Of a stretch of 64,000 nt of DNA, positions 9,934 to 17,800 are shown in pieces (the first letter of the stretch is position 1; every line of letters starts with the position of its first letter). The position numbers and the translations under genes are program-made. This stretch comes from Robiginitomaculum sp. (GTDB taxonomy: Bacteria; Pseudomonadota; Alphaproteobacteria; Caulobacterales; Maricaulaceae): the NCBI GenBank assembly GCA_021776525.1, contig JAJFFT010000004.1, positions 928,696 through 992,695 of the forward strand, read 5' to 3'. A model generated the notes under the pieces. The model saw nothing but the letters and a program-made list of their open reading frames with translations. It did not search any database and had not been told where the DNA came from.

Positions 9934-9939
9934 CAGAGT

Positions 9940-11694
9940 TTATCCTTCTGGTTCCTGATGCATGGCTTTAAAGGTTTCAAAACCCGGCGCCCAGATGTGT
10001 TCGACCGGATCGACATCCAGATGAATAACGGCGCAATTATTGCTGTGAATGGCACGTTCTAGTGCCGGTTTCAGATCTTCGGACTTGCTGACCCGCTCGC
10101 CATGGGCCCCCATGGCTTCGGCCAGTTTGTCAAAGGCAATCTCCCCCAGATCCGTGTTGATGGTTTCCTGTGGTGACAATATGCGGTTCTGCATCATGCC
10201 GGTGGGGTTTAAGGCCATGCCCTGACTAAATTTGACCATGCCCCATTGTTTGTCGGCCACTACAAGGAAGATCACCGGCAGTTTGTTGCGCACCGCAGTT
10301 TCTATTTCCTGCATATGAAAACCCATGGCACCATCACCGATAACGCAATAAACCTGACGTGCCGGGTAAGCGACCTGTGCGCCCAGCGCCTGACCAACCC
10401 CGGCCCCCAGCATGCCAAATTTATAGGTCATTAAATGCGCGCCGGGGGTTCTGATTTGGTGAAATGAGGTGCCCCAGACAGCCGTATTGCCGCCATCAAT
10501 GGCAATAATGGCATCATCATCAAAAACCTCCTGACAAATGACCGAGATTTGGAACGAATGCAGCGGCACATCCACCGCAGACATAAACATGATGGCGGCT
10601 TCCCCGTTTTCGGTTTTGGCTTTGTGATAGGCCTGCACGCGGGTTTCGTGCTCAGAGCCCGCGCGGTTAAGTTTGCGGCGTTCAAATTCAGCAATCAGGT
10701 CTGCTAGAAAGGCCTTGGCATCGCACAAAATGCCTAGTTTTACGGCTTTGTTCAGGCCTAATATCTCGCTGTCGCAATCCACATGGATTAAATCCTGATC
10801 CTCTGGCTTGGCCCAATACGGGGCTTTGCCCCACCAGTCGGTTTCGCCAAACCGTGTCCCAAGGGCCAGTACGACATCAGACTCATTGCGAATTTTATCA
10901 ACCATTTCGGTGTGCATAAGCGGTACGGAAACCGCACGGCGTTCGTCGATACAGGATCGGCCACCCCAACTGGTGGTTACCGGGGCCTGGATCATCTCGG
11001 CCAGTTTGGCCAGTTCTTCGCTGGCCCCGGCATGCAGAACGCCTGACCCGGCCTGTATCATTGGCATTTTTGCAGTTTCCAACATGTCTGCGGCCTGTTG
11101 AACCTGTGACGAGGACGGGTGCACAGCTTCGGTCACTCGGTATTGGTCCGGGGCCATCAGAGGCGGTATGGTGGCACTGCTGGGGGAATTGATTATATCT
11201 TCTGGGACGGTCACATGAACCATGCCCGGGCGCCCCTGATGAGACAGGCGAAAGGCCCGGCGCATCATTTCGGGGATGCGTGTGAAGTCATAGGCCGCCC
11301 CCGACCATTTTGCGATTGGTTTGATCGCGCTGACCTGATCAAAATATTGGAAGGTGCCCCCACGATCCGGGCCAATAATACCGGTTCGGCGCCAGCTGGT
11401 AATCAGCAAGACCCGATTACCTTCGCCATTTTCGGTCACCACGCCAGGCAGAATGTTGGCGACGCCCGGACCACTGGAGGCAATACAGACGCCCAGCTTG
11501 CCAGTCAGGCGCGCATAAGCCCCGGCCATGTGTGCGGCGCTGCTTTCGTGGCGTGGTGTCACCAGGCGGATGTCATACTTTCTAAGGGCCGCCGTCAGTT
11601 GCACATAGGTGCCGTCTATAATCCCAAAAACTGTATCAACGCCCTCGTTTTTCAACATTTGGGCAATCAGGTCGCCGCCAGTTTGATCGGTCAT
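9940..11694 (-). CDS. Thiamine diphosphate-dependent enzyme, acetolactate synthase-like
   Basis: Protein of 584 aa with the full three-domain ThDP enzyme layout: Pyr domain with the activating glutamate (RHESSAAHMAGAYAR, about residue 50), central domain near 190-330, and PP domain with the metal/ThDP motif beginning GDGAMGFHMQE around residue 455. No regulatory small-subunit gene is adjacent, so a catabolic acetolactate synthase, benzoylformate decarboxylase or similar 2-keto acid lyase is more likely than biosynthetic IlvB. The ATG overlaps the tetR stop by 4 bp. Substrate unknown. Confidence 0.88.
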   Translation of the reverse strand: MTDQTGGDLIAQMLKNEGVDTVFGIIDGTYVQLTAALRKYDIRLVTPRHESSAAHMAGAYARLTGKLGVCIASSGPGVANILPGVVTENGEGNRVLLITSWRRTGIIGPDRGGTFQYFDQVSAIKPIAKWSGAAYDFTRIPEMMRRAFRLSHQGRPGMVHVTVPEDIINSPSSATIPPLMAPDQYRVTEAVHPSSSQVQQAADMLETAKMPMIQAGSGVLHAGASEELAKLAEMIQAPVTTSWGGRSCIDERRAVSVPLMHTEMVDKIRNESDVVLALGTRFGETDWWGKAPYWAKPEDQDLIHVDCDSEILGLNKAVKLGILCDAKAFLADLIAEFERRKLNRAGSEHETRVQAYHKAKTENGEAAIMFMSAVDVPLHSFQISVICQEVFDDDAIIAIDGGNTAVWGTSFHQIRTPGAHLMTYKFGMLGAGVGQALGAQVAYPARQVYCVIGDGAMGFHMQEIETAVRNKLPVIFLVVADKQWGMVKFSQGMALNPTGMMQNRILSPQETINTDLGEIAFDKLAEAMGAHGERVSKSEDLKPALERAIHSNNCAVIHLDVDPVEHIWAPGFETFKAMHQEPEG

Positions 11695-12350
11695 GATATG
11701 TGATCCTTTTGTGGTGTTGATGTGTTTATTCCCATGATCATGGTCAGCAGGCGCTCTAATTGCCCGACGGCGCGCTCGACACTGACATCAATGGTTTTGC
11801 TCAATTGCTCAAATTCCAGTCGGGCGATCAGTCCCATCAGTAGATCCGCGTCCACCTCAGGGTCCAGCGAGTTACAGCGCTGGCAAAAAATCAATGCTGG
11901 CTGTCGCATGTTATCGCGGTAAGCACGCACCCGCTTTGCCAACACTTCATCCATCCGGGGTTGATGGAAAAAAGCCAGTTCAAATGCAATTTCGTCACGT
12001 TGACGGTTTTCCGGCAGGCATAGAAAGTTGGCGGCTAGATGGGCCAGTTGGCTAATGGCCTCTGGCGCGGCTTGTCCGTTCTCTATGGCTTCTAGAATGG
12101 CATAACCCTGTTGCCATAACGCGCTAATCGCCGGTGGGACGTGCTCAACATAATGATCAAAGGCCTGAATAATCAGATCCGTCTTGCTGGAAAAATAATA
12201 TGTGGTCAGGGCCGGGGAGGCCGCAGCCTGTTTTGCCACTTCGCGGTGGCTGAGGCCTTCCAGACCATTGCGCGCAATGACTGTGATTGCGGCATCAAGA
12301 AGCGCCTCGCGGGTTCGTTTTCCGCTTTGTCGTTGTGCGGTTTGTGCCAT
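11691..12350 (-). CDS. TetR-family transcriptional regulator
   Basis: Repressor-like protein of 219 aa. The N-terminal HTH (residues about 8-55) contains AAITVIARNGLEGLSHREVAKQ followed by the recognition helix ALTTYYFSSK, both typical of TetR/AcrR; the rest is a variable helical ligand domain. The start at 12350 is chosen because AGAGGACCAG lies just before it; the open frame extends upstream to 12422 but would run across the inverted repeat. It is the first gene of a four-gene operon whose other members are enzymes, so it probably controls them in response to a substrate. Confidence 0.9.
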   Translation of the reverse strand: MAQTAQRQSGKRTREALLDAAITVIARNGLEGLSHREVAKQAAASPALTTYYFSSKTDLIIQAFDHYVEHVPPAISALWQQGYAILEAIENGQAAPEAISQLAHLAANFLCLPENRQRDEIAFELAFFHQPRMDEVLAKRVRAYRDNMRQPALIFCQRCNSLDPEVDADLLMGLIARLEFEQLSKTIDVSVERAVGQLERLLTMIMGINTSTPQKDHIS

Positions 12351-12372
12351 CTGGTCCTCTGGTGTGTGTTTG

Positions 12373-12388
12373 TTGTACGTTTGTACAA
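12373..12388. promoter_or_regulatory. Candidate TetR operator
   Basis: Inverted repeat TTGTAC-GTTT-GTACAA with perfect 6-bp arms, 23 bp upstream of the tetR ATG. Position and symmetry fit autoregulation. The operator role is inference. Confidence 0.5.
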
Positions 12389-12496
12389 TAAACTGTTTGC
12401 ACGAGCAAGCGACGTGTGACAAAACGTGTAAAACTGCCTGAGAAATGCGTGTTATATTATTGTAAAATAAGAAAAAATTTTAATTACGTCGTGGCG

Positions 12497-13641
12497 TTAT
12501 TGTCTGGACGCAGCTTGCGAGTGATCTGAAACTGTTAAGGGGAGAACAGAAATAAATGCCCCGCTGCGCTGTCCATCCACCCATGTCCGCTCTTTCGTGA
12601 CCAGAATATTGGCTCCATCAGAGCCTAAATCCCATAAATTACCGCGCAGAAAGGCTGTCACCCCATGGCTTGCGCCAAACGAACGCATACGTCCCCCAAG
12701 AGCGTAGGTGATCCAGGCTTCTCGCTCGCTGAGGCGGGTTTGATCTTTTGGGTTGGCATCGTCAGGCCAACCGGTTGTATAGCCCTGCCAAGGTGTTTCC
12801 CAGACATTTGAGGGTTGTAAAAATGCGGGCACGGCCATGATCTGCACATTTTGTTCGGCCAATGCTGCATACGTGTCCGGGTGCCAGCTGTCGGCACAAA
12901 CCAGAACGCCCAGGCGTCCGTGCTCTGTCTCAAATACGGGCAGACGTTGTGCGGGGGCTGCAGCAGTAAACCCGGCTTCATCGGGAATGGGATGCACTTT
13001 GCGCACCGGTTTTGGGTCAAGCCGTCCATCAGGATGAAAAACAAACCCGGTATTATAAAGGGGCCCTGAACCGGCCATCAAAACGCCGTCTCGGACGTGC
13101 GGATCCGGCAGAACGATTGACCCGCCGCGATAGTGATAGCGTAGGTTTTGGCGAGGCTTGAGAATATGCCGCTATAATCTGCCGCCATTTGGGCGGCCTG
13201 CATACGGAATACGGCGGCGGCAAACTGGTCTTTTTCATTTGATTGACGTAACGCACGCGAGAAGCGGATAGGGTGGCGGGCGATCAACCAGGTCATGGCC
13301 GTATCTGTCTTTGTCGCGAGGAACCCTCGTGCAGGGGCATTGGCCGCGACCAGCCATGTGCCTATGTGTTCCGGAAACACGACAATAGAGCCAGCGGGCA
13401 TGGCCCCATTGTCGCGGGCGGTTTGAAGATAGTTTTGTAAATGATTGCTAAGGTGCTGGGCACTTTGATAGTGCCGCTCATCCAACCAGGGCTGAATGGC
13501 CACCAGTGCGGGGCCATGAATGCGGGGCAGAGCCTGTTCCAGATGCAGGTCTGTATCAACGGGCAAATTGGCCGGGCGCATAACCAGCATCCAGACAAGG
13601 GGCAGGACAAGCAATAGGCTGAGCAGTAAAGCGATACGCAC
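12497..13641 (-). pseudogene. Carbon-nitrogen hydrolase (nitrilase superfamily), split by a frameshift
   Basis: Two overlapping frames together encode one exported or membrane-anchored nitrilase-type amidase. The first (13641 to 13078, GTG start after AAGGGA) has a hydrophobic N-terminal segment (residues 1-21) and the catalytic glutamate in VVFPEHIGTW. The second (13081 to 12497) has the catalytic lysine in RKVHPIPDEAGF and the cysteine in GVLVCADSW. Near 13110 the first frame reads AAGQSFCRIRTS while the shifted frame reads SIVLPDPHVRDGVL, which continues the fold, so one base is missing there. The stop and the second ATG overlap as TGATG, so coupled translation of two half-proteins cannot be excluded. 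A sequencing error is also possible. Confidence 0.75.
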
Positions 13642-13746
13642 TATGATCCCTTTATAATCCCTTTGATGAAGAGGTTCAGATGTTCACTGATTTATTTCGG
13701 CTTTGCAAGGCGACAAAAGCCTTTGGTTCTGTTCGTACATGACTGT

Positions 13747-14346
13747 TCAGTCTCGAAGAAGGCTTTGAATTCTGGCCCGTAAAACGGGAAGAATATCTTT
13801 TTCAAACCATGGGTTTTGTTTAAACCAACGCATGTTACGGGGGCTGGGGTGGGGCAGTGGTAATTGTTCGGGCCAGTAGTCTTCCCAACTTTTGACCGTT
13901 TCGGTGAGGTTCCTTTGCATGACCTTGCCCAAATGCCATTGCAGGGCGTATTGGCCAATCACCAGTGTGGTTTTGATATTTGGCATGAGTGCCAATAATG
14001 AGGCCCGCCACGCCGGCTCACATTCAGATCGGGGGGGTAAATCCCCGGATTTCCCAGTACCCGGAAAGCATAAACCCATTGGCAAAATTGCAATTTTGGT
14101 GGCGTCGTAAAATATCTCTCTGTCAATCCCAAGCCAGGACCGCAACCGGTTGCCAGAAGGGTCGTCAAAGGGGATACCCTTTTCATGTGTTTTGCGGCCG
14201 GGTGCCTGACCGGCAATCAAGACCTTGGCCTTTGGGTTGATCTGCAAGAGCGGTTTTGGGCCAAGTGGCAAGCCATCGCACAAAGTGCAGGCCCGCACCC
14301 GGCTGACGAGCTCTATTACTGTGTCTGGCTGTTGGCTTTGCGGCAT
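13747..14346 (-). CDS. Uracil-DNA glycosylase-superfamily protein
   Basis: Protein of 199 aa with the UDG fold markers: motif 1 GQAPGRKTHEKGIPFDDPSG near residues 46-65 and motif 2 LPLPHPSPRN near residue 162. An N-terminal CTLC pair (residues 16-19) resembles the start of Fe-S family 4/5 enzymes, but the remaining two cluster cysteines are not evident, so the cluster is doubtful. The likely role is base excision repair or a related DNA function; substrate specificity cannot be assigned. It lies 34 bp from the tautomerase gene in the same orientation. Confidence 0.8.
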   Translation of the reverse strand: MPQSQQPDTVIELVSRVRACTLCDGLPLGPKPLLQINPKAKVLIAGQAPGRKTHEKGIPFDDPSGNRLRSWLGIDREIFYDATKIAILPMGLCFPGTGKSGDLPPRSECEPAWRASLLALMPNIKTTLVIGQYALQWHLGKVMQRNLTETVKSWEDYWPEQLPLPHPSPRNMRWFKQNPWFEKDILPVLRARIQSLLRD

Positions 14347-14380
14347 AATTGGCCCCTAGAAGTAATAAAGGATGAATTGG

Positions 14381-14587
14381 TTATTTATTCTTTCGCTCTC
14401 GGTAATCCATTACAGGCATGCCGCCAATCCCCCAATCTTCCATATCTACTTCGTTAATGATCACAAACGTGGTGGCGGGGTCTTTGCCCAGCACGTCAAC
14501 AAGTAGGTTAGTAACACCCTTGATGAGATCAGATTTTTGTTGTGGCGTAACGCCTTCTCGGGTGATTTTTATATTTACATAAGGCAT
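14381..14587 (-). CDS. 4-oxalocrotonate tautomerase-family protein
   Basis: Small protein of 68 aa with the family's catalytic Pro2 (MPYVNIKITREG) that becomes the N-terminus after methionine removal. Length matches the 60-75 residues of the family, which forms hexamers. A strong AAGGAG site precedes the ATG. Neighbours are the NTF2-like and GST genes, suggesting a small-molecule detoxification or catabolic cluster. Substrate not evident. Confidence 0.9.
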   Translation of the reverse strand: MPYVNIKITREGVTPQQKSDLIKGVTNLLVDVLGKDPATTFVIINEVDMEDWGIGGMPVMDYRERKNK

Positions 14588-14602
14588 GACTCTGTGTCTC
14601 CT

Positions 14603-15007
14603 TTATGGGGTGCTTCTCTGTAGAGTGGGTTGAGGTATTGATCGTTCGAAATGGAAGACCTTGGAGATAATTAGCCAGCGGTCACGGACCATTATCAGGG
14701 TTAGAAAATCAGTAAAATTCTTATCGCCAATTGTGCACCTTAGGCGCACGCGCGCGGTCTTTGGTCCGGCAAACTCGATCGAGTCTATATGGTCCTGACG
14801 TGGTTCCTTGCGACTGGCTGGCGAAGGCCGTTTTGCAACAATCGAAAAGTACTCATCCATCGTGTGATGGACGAGCACGTCTTCGGTTGCGCACACATAA
14901 ATGGCCTTTTCGTGAAACGCAAAGCGCAGGCGCTTGACGTCACTGTGAAATAAACCATCGCAATACAAGCGTAACGTATCGATAACGGCGTTAAATTGCG
15001 TGTTCAT
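14603..15007 (-). CDS. NTF2-like protein (SnoaL / putative lumazine-binding type)
   Basis: Protein of 134 aa predicted as a single cone-shaped NTF2-like domain: an N-terminal helix (VIDTLRLYCDGLFHSDVKRL) followed by the strands around RVRLRCTIGDKNFTDFLTLIMVRDRW. The ATG at 15007 has AGGAG 8 nt upstream; a TTG two codons earlier is less likely. Such proteins are either small-molecule isomerases/hydrolases or ligand carriers. It sits between the GST and tautomerase genes in the same direction. Confidence 0.75.
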   Translation of the reverse strand: MNTQFNAVIDTLRLYCDGLFHSDVKRLRFAFHEKAIYVCATEDVLVHHTMDEYFSIVAKRPSPASRKEPRQDHIDSIEFAGPKTARVRLRCTIGDKNFTDFLTLIMVRDRWLIISKVFHFERSIPQPTLQRSTP

Positions 15008-15044
15008 TGCCAAGGCTCCTGAACAAATATGTGTGGTTGGCGGG

Positions 15045-15668
15045 TTATGCCGCGTCTTTGATCAACCCTTCGGCGATCATAGCTTTGCGCACAGCGGGGC
15101 GTGCCTTCATGCGCGCCACAAAGGCTTTGACATTGGGCCAACGTCCCAAATCAATGTTGGTGGGCGCAGTCCACGTTGCCACAACAAATGTGTACAAGTC
15201 AGCGACACTGAAATTGCGACCCAGAAGGTATTCGCGGCCATCTGAAAGCAGATCTTCAATATAGCCCATGCGCCGGTCAATCTTAGCCAGAACAGCGTCC
15301 CTGGCAGCACCTTCTGGTGGGGTGTTGGAAAAAAGAGGGCTAAAGGATTTGTGCAGCTCGGATGCCGTAAAGCTCAAATATTGTAGCATACGCGTACGTT
15401 CCAGCGTTGCTTGTGCGGGGGCCAGCCCGGCATTTGGGTTTTGGTCGGCAATGTATTGCAAAATTGCCGGGACTTCTGTCAATATCTCATCGTCGCTGAG
15501 GGCAAGTGCCGGCACATATCCATTGGGATTGATTGTGGAATAATCTTGGCCCGAGCGGGTTGTCTGGGTTTGTACATCAACCAACTCAATAGAAAAGTCT
15601 TCGCCTGCTTCAGTTAGGGCGATATGGACGGCCAGGGAACATGAGCCGGGTTTGTAATAGAGTTTCAT
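15045..15668 (-). CDS. Glutathione S-transferase, beta class
   Basis: Protein of 207 aa beginning MKLYYKPGSCSLA, the beta-class signature with catalytic Cys10. The thioredoxin-like half covers residues 1-80 and includes the glutathione-site stretch (NGYVPAL, LTEVPAILQYIAD); the helical half follows. The start at 15668 is preceded by AGGAGAGAG; the open frame continues upstream without signals and is not coding. It is divergent from an HxlR regulator, with an inverted repeat between them, suggesting induction by an electrophile or aromatic compound. Confidence 0.93.
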   Translation of the reverse strand: MKLYYKPGSCSLAVHIALTEAGEDFSIELVDVQTQTTRSGQDYSTINPNGYVPALALSDDEILTEVPAILQYIADQNPNAGLAPAQATLERTRMLQYLSFTASELHKSFSPLFSNTPPEGAARDAVLAKIDRRMGYIEDLLSDGREYLLGRNFSVADLYTFVVATWTAPTNIDLGRWPNVKAFVARMKARPAVRKAMIAEGLIKDAA

Positions 15669-15742
15669 CACTCTCTCCTGTGCTTTCACATAACCATTTA
15701 CGTGAAGCCAAGATTTAAGGATGTCGATTTCATTTGTAACCC

Positions 15743-15761
15743 TGGTATGCATAAGATACCA
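15743..15761. promoter_or_regulatory. Candidate HxlR operator
   Basis: Perfect inverted repeat TGGTAT-N7-ATACCA in the 130-bp divergent region between the GST and hxlR-type genes. Its size suits a dimeric winged-helix regulator. Function is inference from symmetry and position. Confidence 0.5.
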
Positions 15762-15798
15762 AATTATTGAGTTTCCTCTAGGTAACCAAAGGTAAGTC

Positions 15799-16170
15799 AT
15801 GGCTCTCAGAATGAGAAAAAACCAAAGCCCGCCGCATCCATACCCGTGTCCTTTGACAGAGTGTATGCGTATTATCGGCGGGGCCTGGACACCCAATATT
15901 CTATGGAATCTGCGCGGCGGTCCAAGGCGCTTTAGCGAGTTAAAATCCGATATACCCAACGTATCGTCAAAGGTACTGACCACACGCCTGCGGGAATTAG
16001 AAACAAAACATGTGTTGATCCGCGAGGTCAAACCAACGTCACCACCATCTGTGGAATATTCATTATCAGAGTTTGGTGAAGAGCTGATCCCGGCCATTGA
16101 GGCCATAGCTGCGGTTGGCCATAAGATCAAACGTAGCCGAAAAAATAATCATACACCTGCCCTCGATTGA
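15799..16170 (+). CDS. HxlR-family winged-helix transcriptional regulator
   Basis: Protein of 123 aa matching HxlR/YodB regulators: the conserved cysteine region PYPCPLTECMRIIGGAWTPNIL, then RFSELKSDIPNVSSKVLTTRLREL as the recognition part and the wing at VEYSLSEFGEEL. Many members sense quinones, diamide or aldehydes through the N-terminal cysteine, here at about residue 17. It is divergent from the GST gene, its likely target. The gene lies at the left edge of the integrated tRNA-Ser element and would be next to tRNA-Ser if the element were absent. Confidence 0.92.
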   Translation: MALRMRKNQSPPHPYPCPLTECMRIIGGAWTPNILWNLRGGPRRFSELKSDIPNVSSKVLTTRLRELETKHVLIREVKPTSPPSVEYSLSEFGEELIPAIEAIAAVGHKIKRSRKNNHTPALD

Positions 16171-16196
16171 GGGGGCATTGCATAGCAGAATAAGAG

Positions 16197-16216
16197 GGGT
16201 AGTGGCGGAGAGGAAG
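16197..16216. repeat. Left attachment site (att) repeat
   Basis: Distal copy of the tRNA-Ser 3' end, identical to 22615-22634 except at position 16202. It marks the left boundary of the element. Confidence 0.8.
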
Positions 16217-16251
16217 TCCGCCATATATGTGTTCATGATCTCCCGTGGTTG

Positions 16252-16348
16252 CCCATAAAAACGTTATTATATAAGCGATATTCCATAGTTCCAACCATGT
16301 CCTTGTTCAGCACTGTACGCTTGCGTTCCCATAAAACCGCGTTATTAT
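16252..16348. repeat. Two direct repeats upstream of the integrase
   Basis: CCCATAAAAACGTTATTAT at 16252-16270 recurs as CCCATAAAACCGCGTTATTAT at 16328-16348. Together with the repeat at 16354-16368 they fill the stretch between the att core and the integrase start, where arm-type integrase or excisionase sites are normally found. Binding is inference. Confidence 0.45.
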
Positions 16349-16353
16349 TTGGT

Positions 16354-16368
16354 AACGGTTATGGTAAC
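16354..16368 (+). repeat. 15-bp repeat AACGGTTATGGTAAC, left copy
   Basis: Exact 15-bp copy of 22564-22578 in the same orientation, one near each end of the element (138 bp inside the left att repeat, 37 bp inside the right). It lies just in front of the integrase ribosome site, so a bound protein could also affect integrase expression. Confidence 0.6.
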
Positions 16369-16381
16369 GAAGGGGTTATGG

Positions 16382-17629
16382 ATGCCCAAGAAACTCAGCA
16401 ATGCCTTAAAGCCAATGCAGGTAAAAACCCTTCCGCACGGTCGGCATACCGATGGCGGCGGTCTGCAATTACTGGTCAAGAAAAGCGGGGCGCGGTCTTG
16501 GGTGTTTAGGTTCATGCTGGACGGCAAGTCCCGCGATATTGGACTGGGAGCAGCAAACGGGCCGGACGCTATTACGCTGGCCGATGCCAGAGACAAGGCA
16601 ATTGATTTGCGACGGCAGGTACGCTCTGGCATTGACCCTATGCTTGAACGGGCCAGATTGGCCGCTGAGGGCGAAGCCAAGGCTCAGGCGGCGCAGATTG
16701 CCGGAATTACCTTCAGGGCCTCTGCAGAGGCGTTTATTGAGGCGCACAGCGACCGCTGGAGCAATGCCAAGCACCGGGCGCAATGGCGATCAACGCTGAA
16801 AACCTATGCTTACCCGGTCATGGGTGATTTGTCGGTTGGTGATATAAAAACAGAGCATGTTTTAGAAGTTCTGGAGCCTATTTGGAAAACCATACCTGAA
16901 ACTGCAAGCCGGGTGCGTGGCCGGATTGAAAACATACTGGACGCCGCCAAGGTACGCGGACACCGCCAAGGTGAAAACCCGGCACGCTGGCGCGGTCATC
17001 TTAAACACATCCTACCAGCACGCTCACCAGAATCACGCGGCCACCATCGCGCTTTGCCTTTTGATGGCATACCTGCCTTTGTAGCCGCTTTGCAAACAAG
17101 GAAAGCCATGGCCGCACTGGCGCTGGAGTTTGCCATATTGAATGTTGCCAGAACTGGCGAAGTTATTAAAGCAACTTGGGATCAAGTAGATTTGCAAAAG
17201 GCGATCTGGACCATTCCAGCGCGAAATATGAAAAACCGAAAACAACACCGCATTCCCCTTTCCAGCCGGTCCATTGATATTCTGAACACCACAAGGGCAC
17301 TGGGCGGTGATTATCTGTTTGCAGGAGACAAGGGCGGCGGGTTATCGAATATGGCCATGTTACAGCTGGTCAAACGAATGGAGGCAGATTCTACTGTGCA
17401 TGGATTACGCAGCAGTTTCAAAGACTGGGCTTCGGAAACTACAGGGTTCAGCAACATGGTCAGCGAAATGGCCCTAGCGCACACCATCGCCAATCAGGCC
17501 GAAGCAGCCTACCGGCGCGGCGATCTGTTCGACAAAAGGCGCAAACTCATGGAGGCATGGGCGCGCTATTGCACCAGCCCGGTTGCTGAAAAGGATAATG
17601 TTACCCCGATCAGGGCGGGCAGTGCTTGA
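16382..17629 (+). CDS. int: Tyrosine-type site-specific integrase (P4-like, DUF4102 N-terminus)
   Basis: Recombinase of 415 aa that probably inserts and excises the element at tRNA-Ser(GCU). The N-terminal arm-binding domain (DGGGLQLLVKKSGARSW) is typical of P4-like integrases, a SAM-like core-binding domain follows, and the catalytic domain has the first arginine in ARTGEV, HGLR for the second His/Arg pair, ALAH for the third histidine and a tyrosine in AAYRRGDL near residue 382. The start at 16382 is chosen for AAGGGG just upstream; the frame's GTG at 16349 would translate through the 15-bp repeat. Confidence 0.93.
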   Translation: MPKKLSNALKPMQVKTLPHGRHTDGGGLQLLVKKSGARSWVFRFMLDGKSRDIGLGAANGPDAITLADARDKAIDLRRQVRSGIDPMLERARLAAEGEAKAQAAQIAGITFRASAEAFIEAHSDRWSNAKHRAQWRSTLKTYAYPVMGDLSVGDIKTEHVLEVLEPIWKTIPETASRVRGRIENILDAAKVRGHRQGENPARWRGHLKHILPARSPESRGHHRALPFDGIPAFVAALQTRKAMAALALEFAILNVARTGEVIKATWDQVDLQKAIWTIPARNMKNRKQHRIPLSSRSIDILNTTRALGGDYLFAGDKGGGLSNMAMLQLVKRMEADSTVHGLRSSFKDWASETTGFSNMVSEMALAHTIANQAEAAYRRGDLFDKRRKLMEAWARYCTSPVAEKDNVTPIRAGSA

Positions 17630-17800
17630 GTAGTGCAGGGCCATTTATTCGGGCGGCCCTTCATTCCATTGGAAAACCACACTTGCCTTGGGGCAATGCA
17701 GAGCCAATATCTACTATGACGGGGATAGGCAGGCCAGCCGACAAACGCGAATCCCACGCGCTTCCCCGCTTTCACTTGGGAGCCGCAAGGGAGGCGGGAT

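Noticed and set aside
15669..16130. N-terminal extension of the GST gene
   Set aside because: The frame runs on upstream but covers the divergent promoter and antisense of the HxlR gene; the strong ribosome site and family start lie at 15668.
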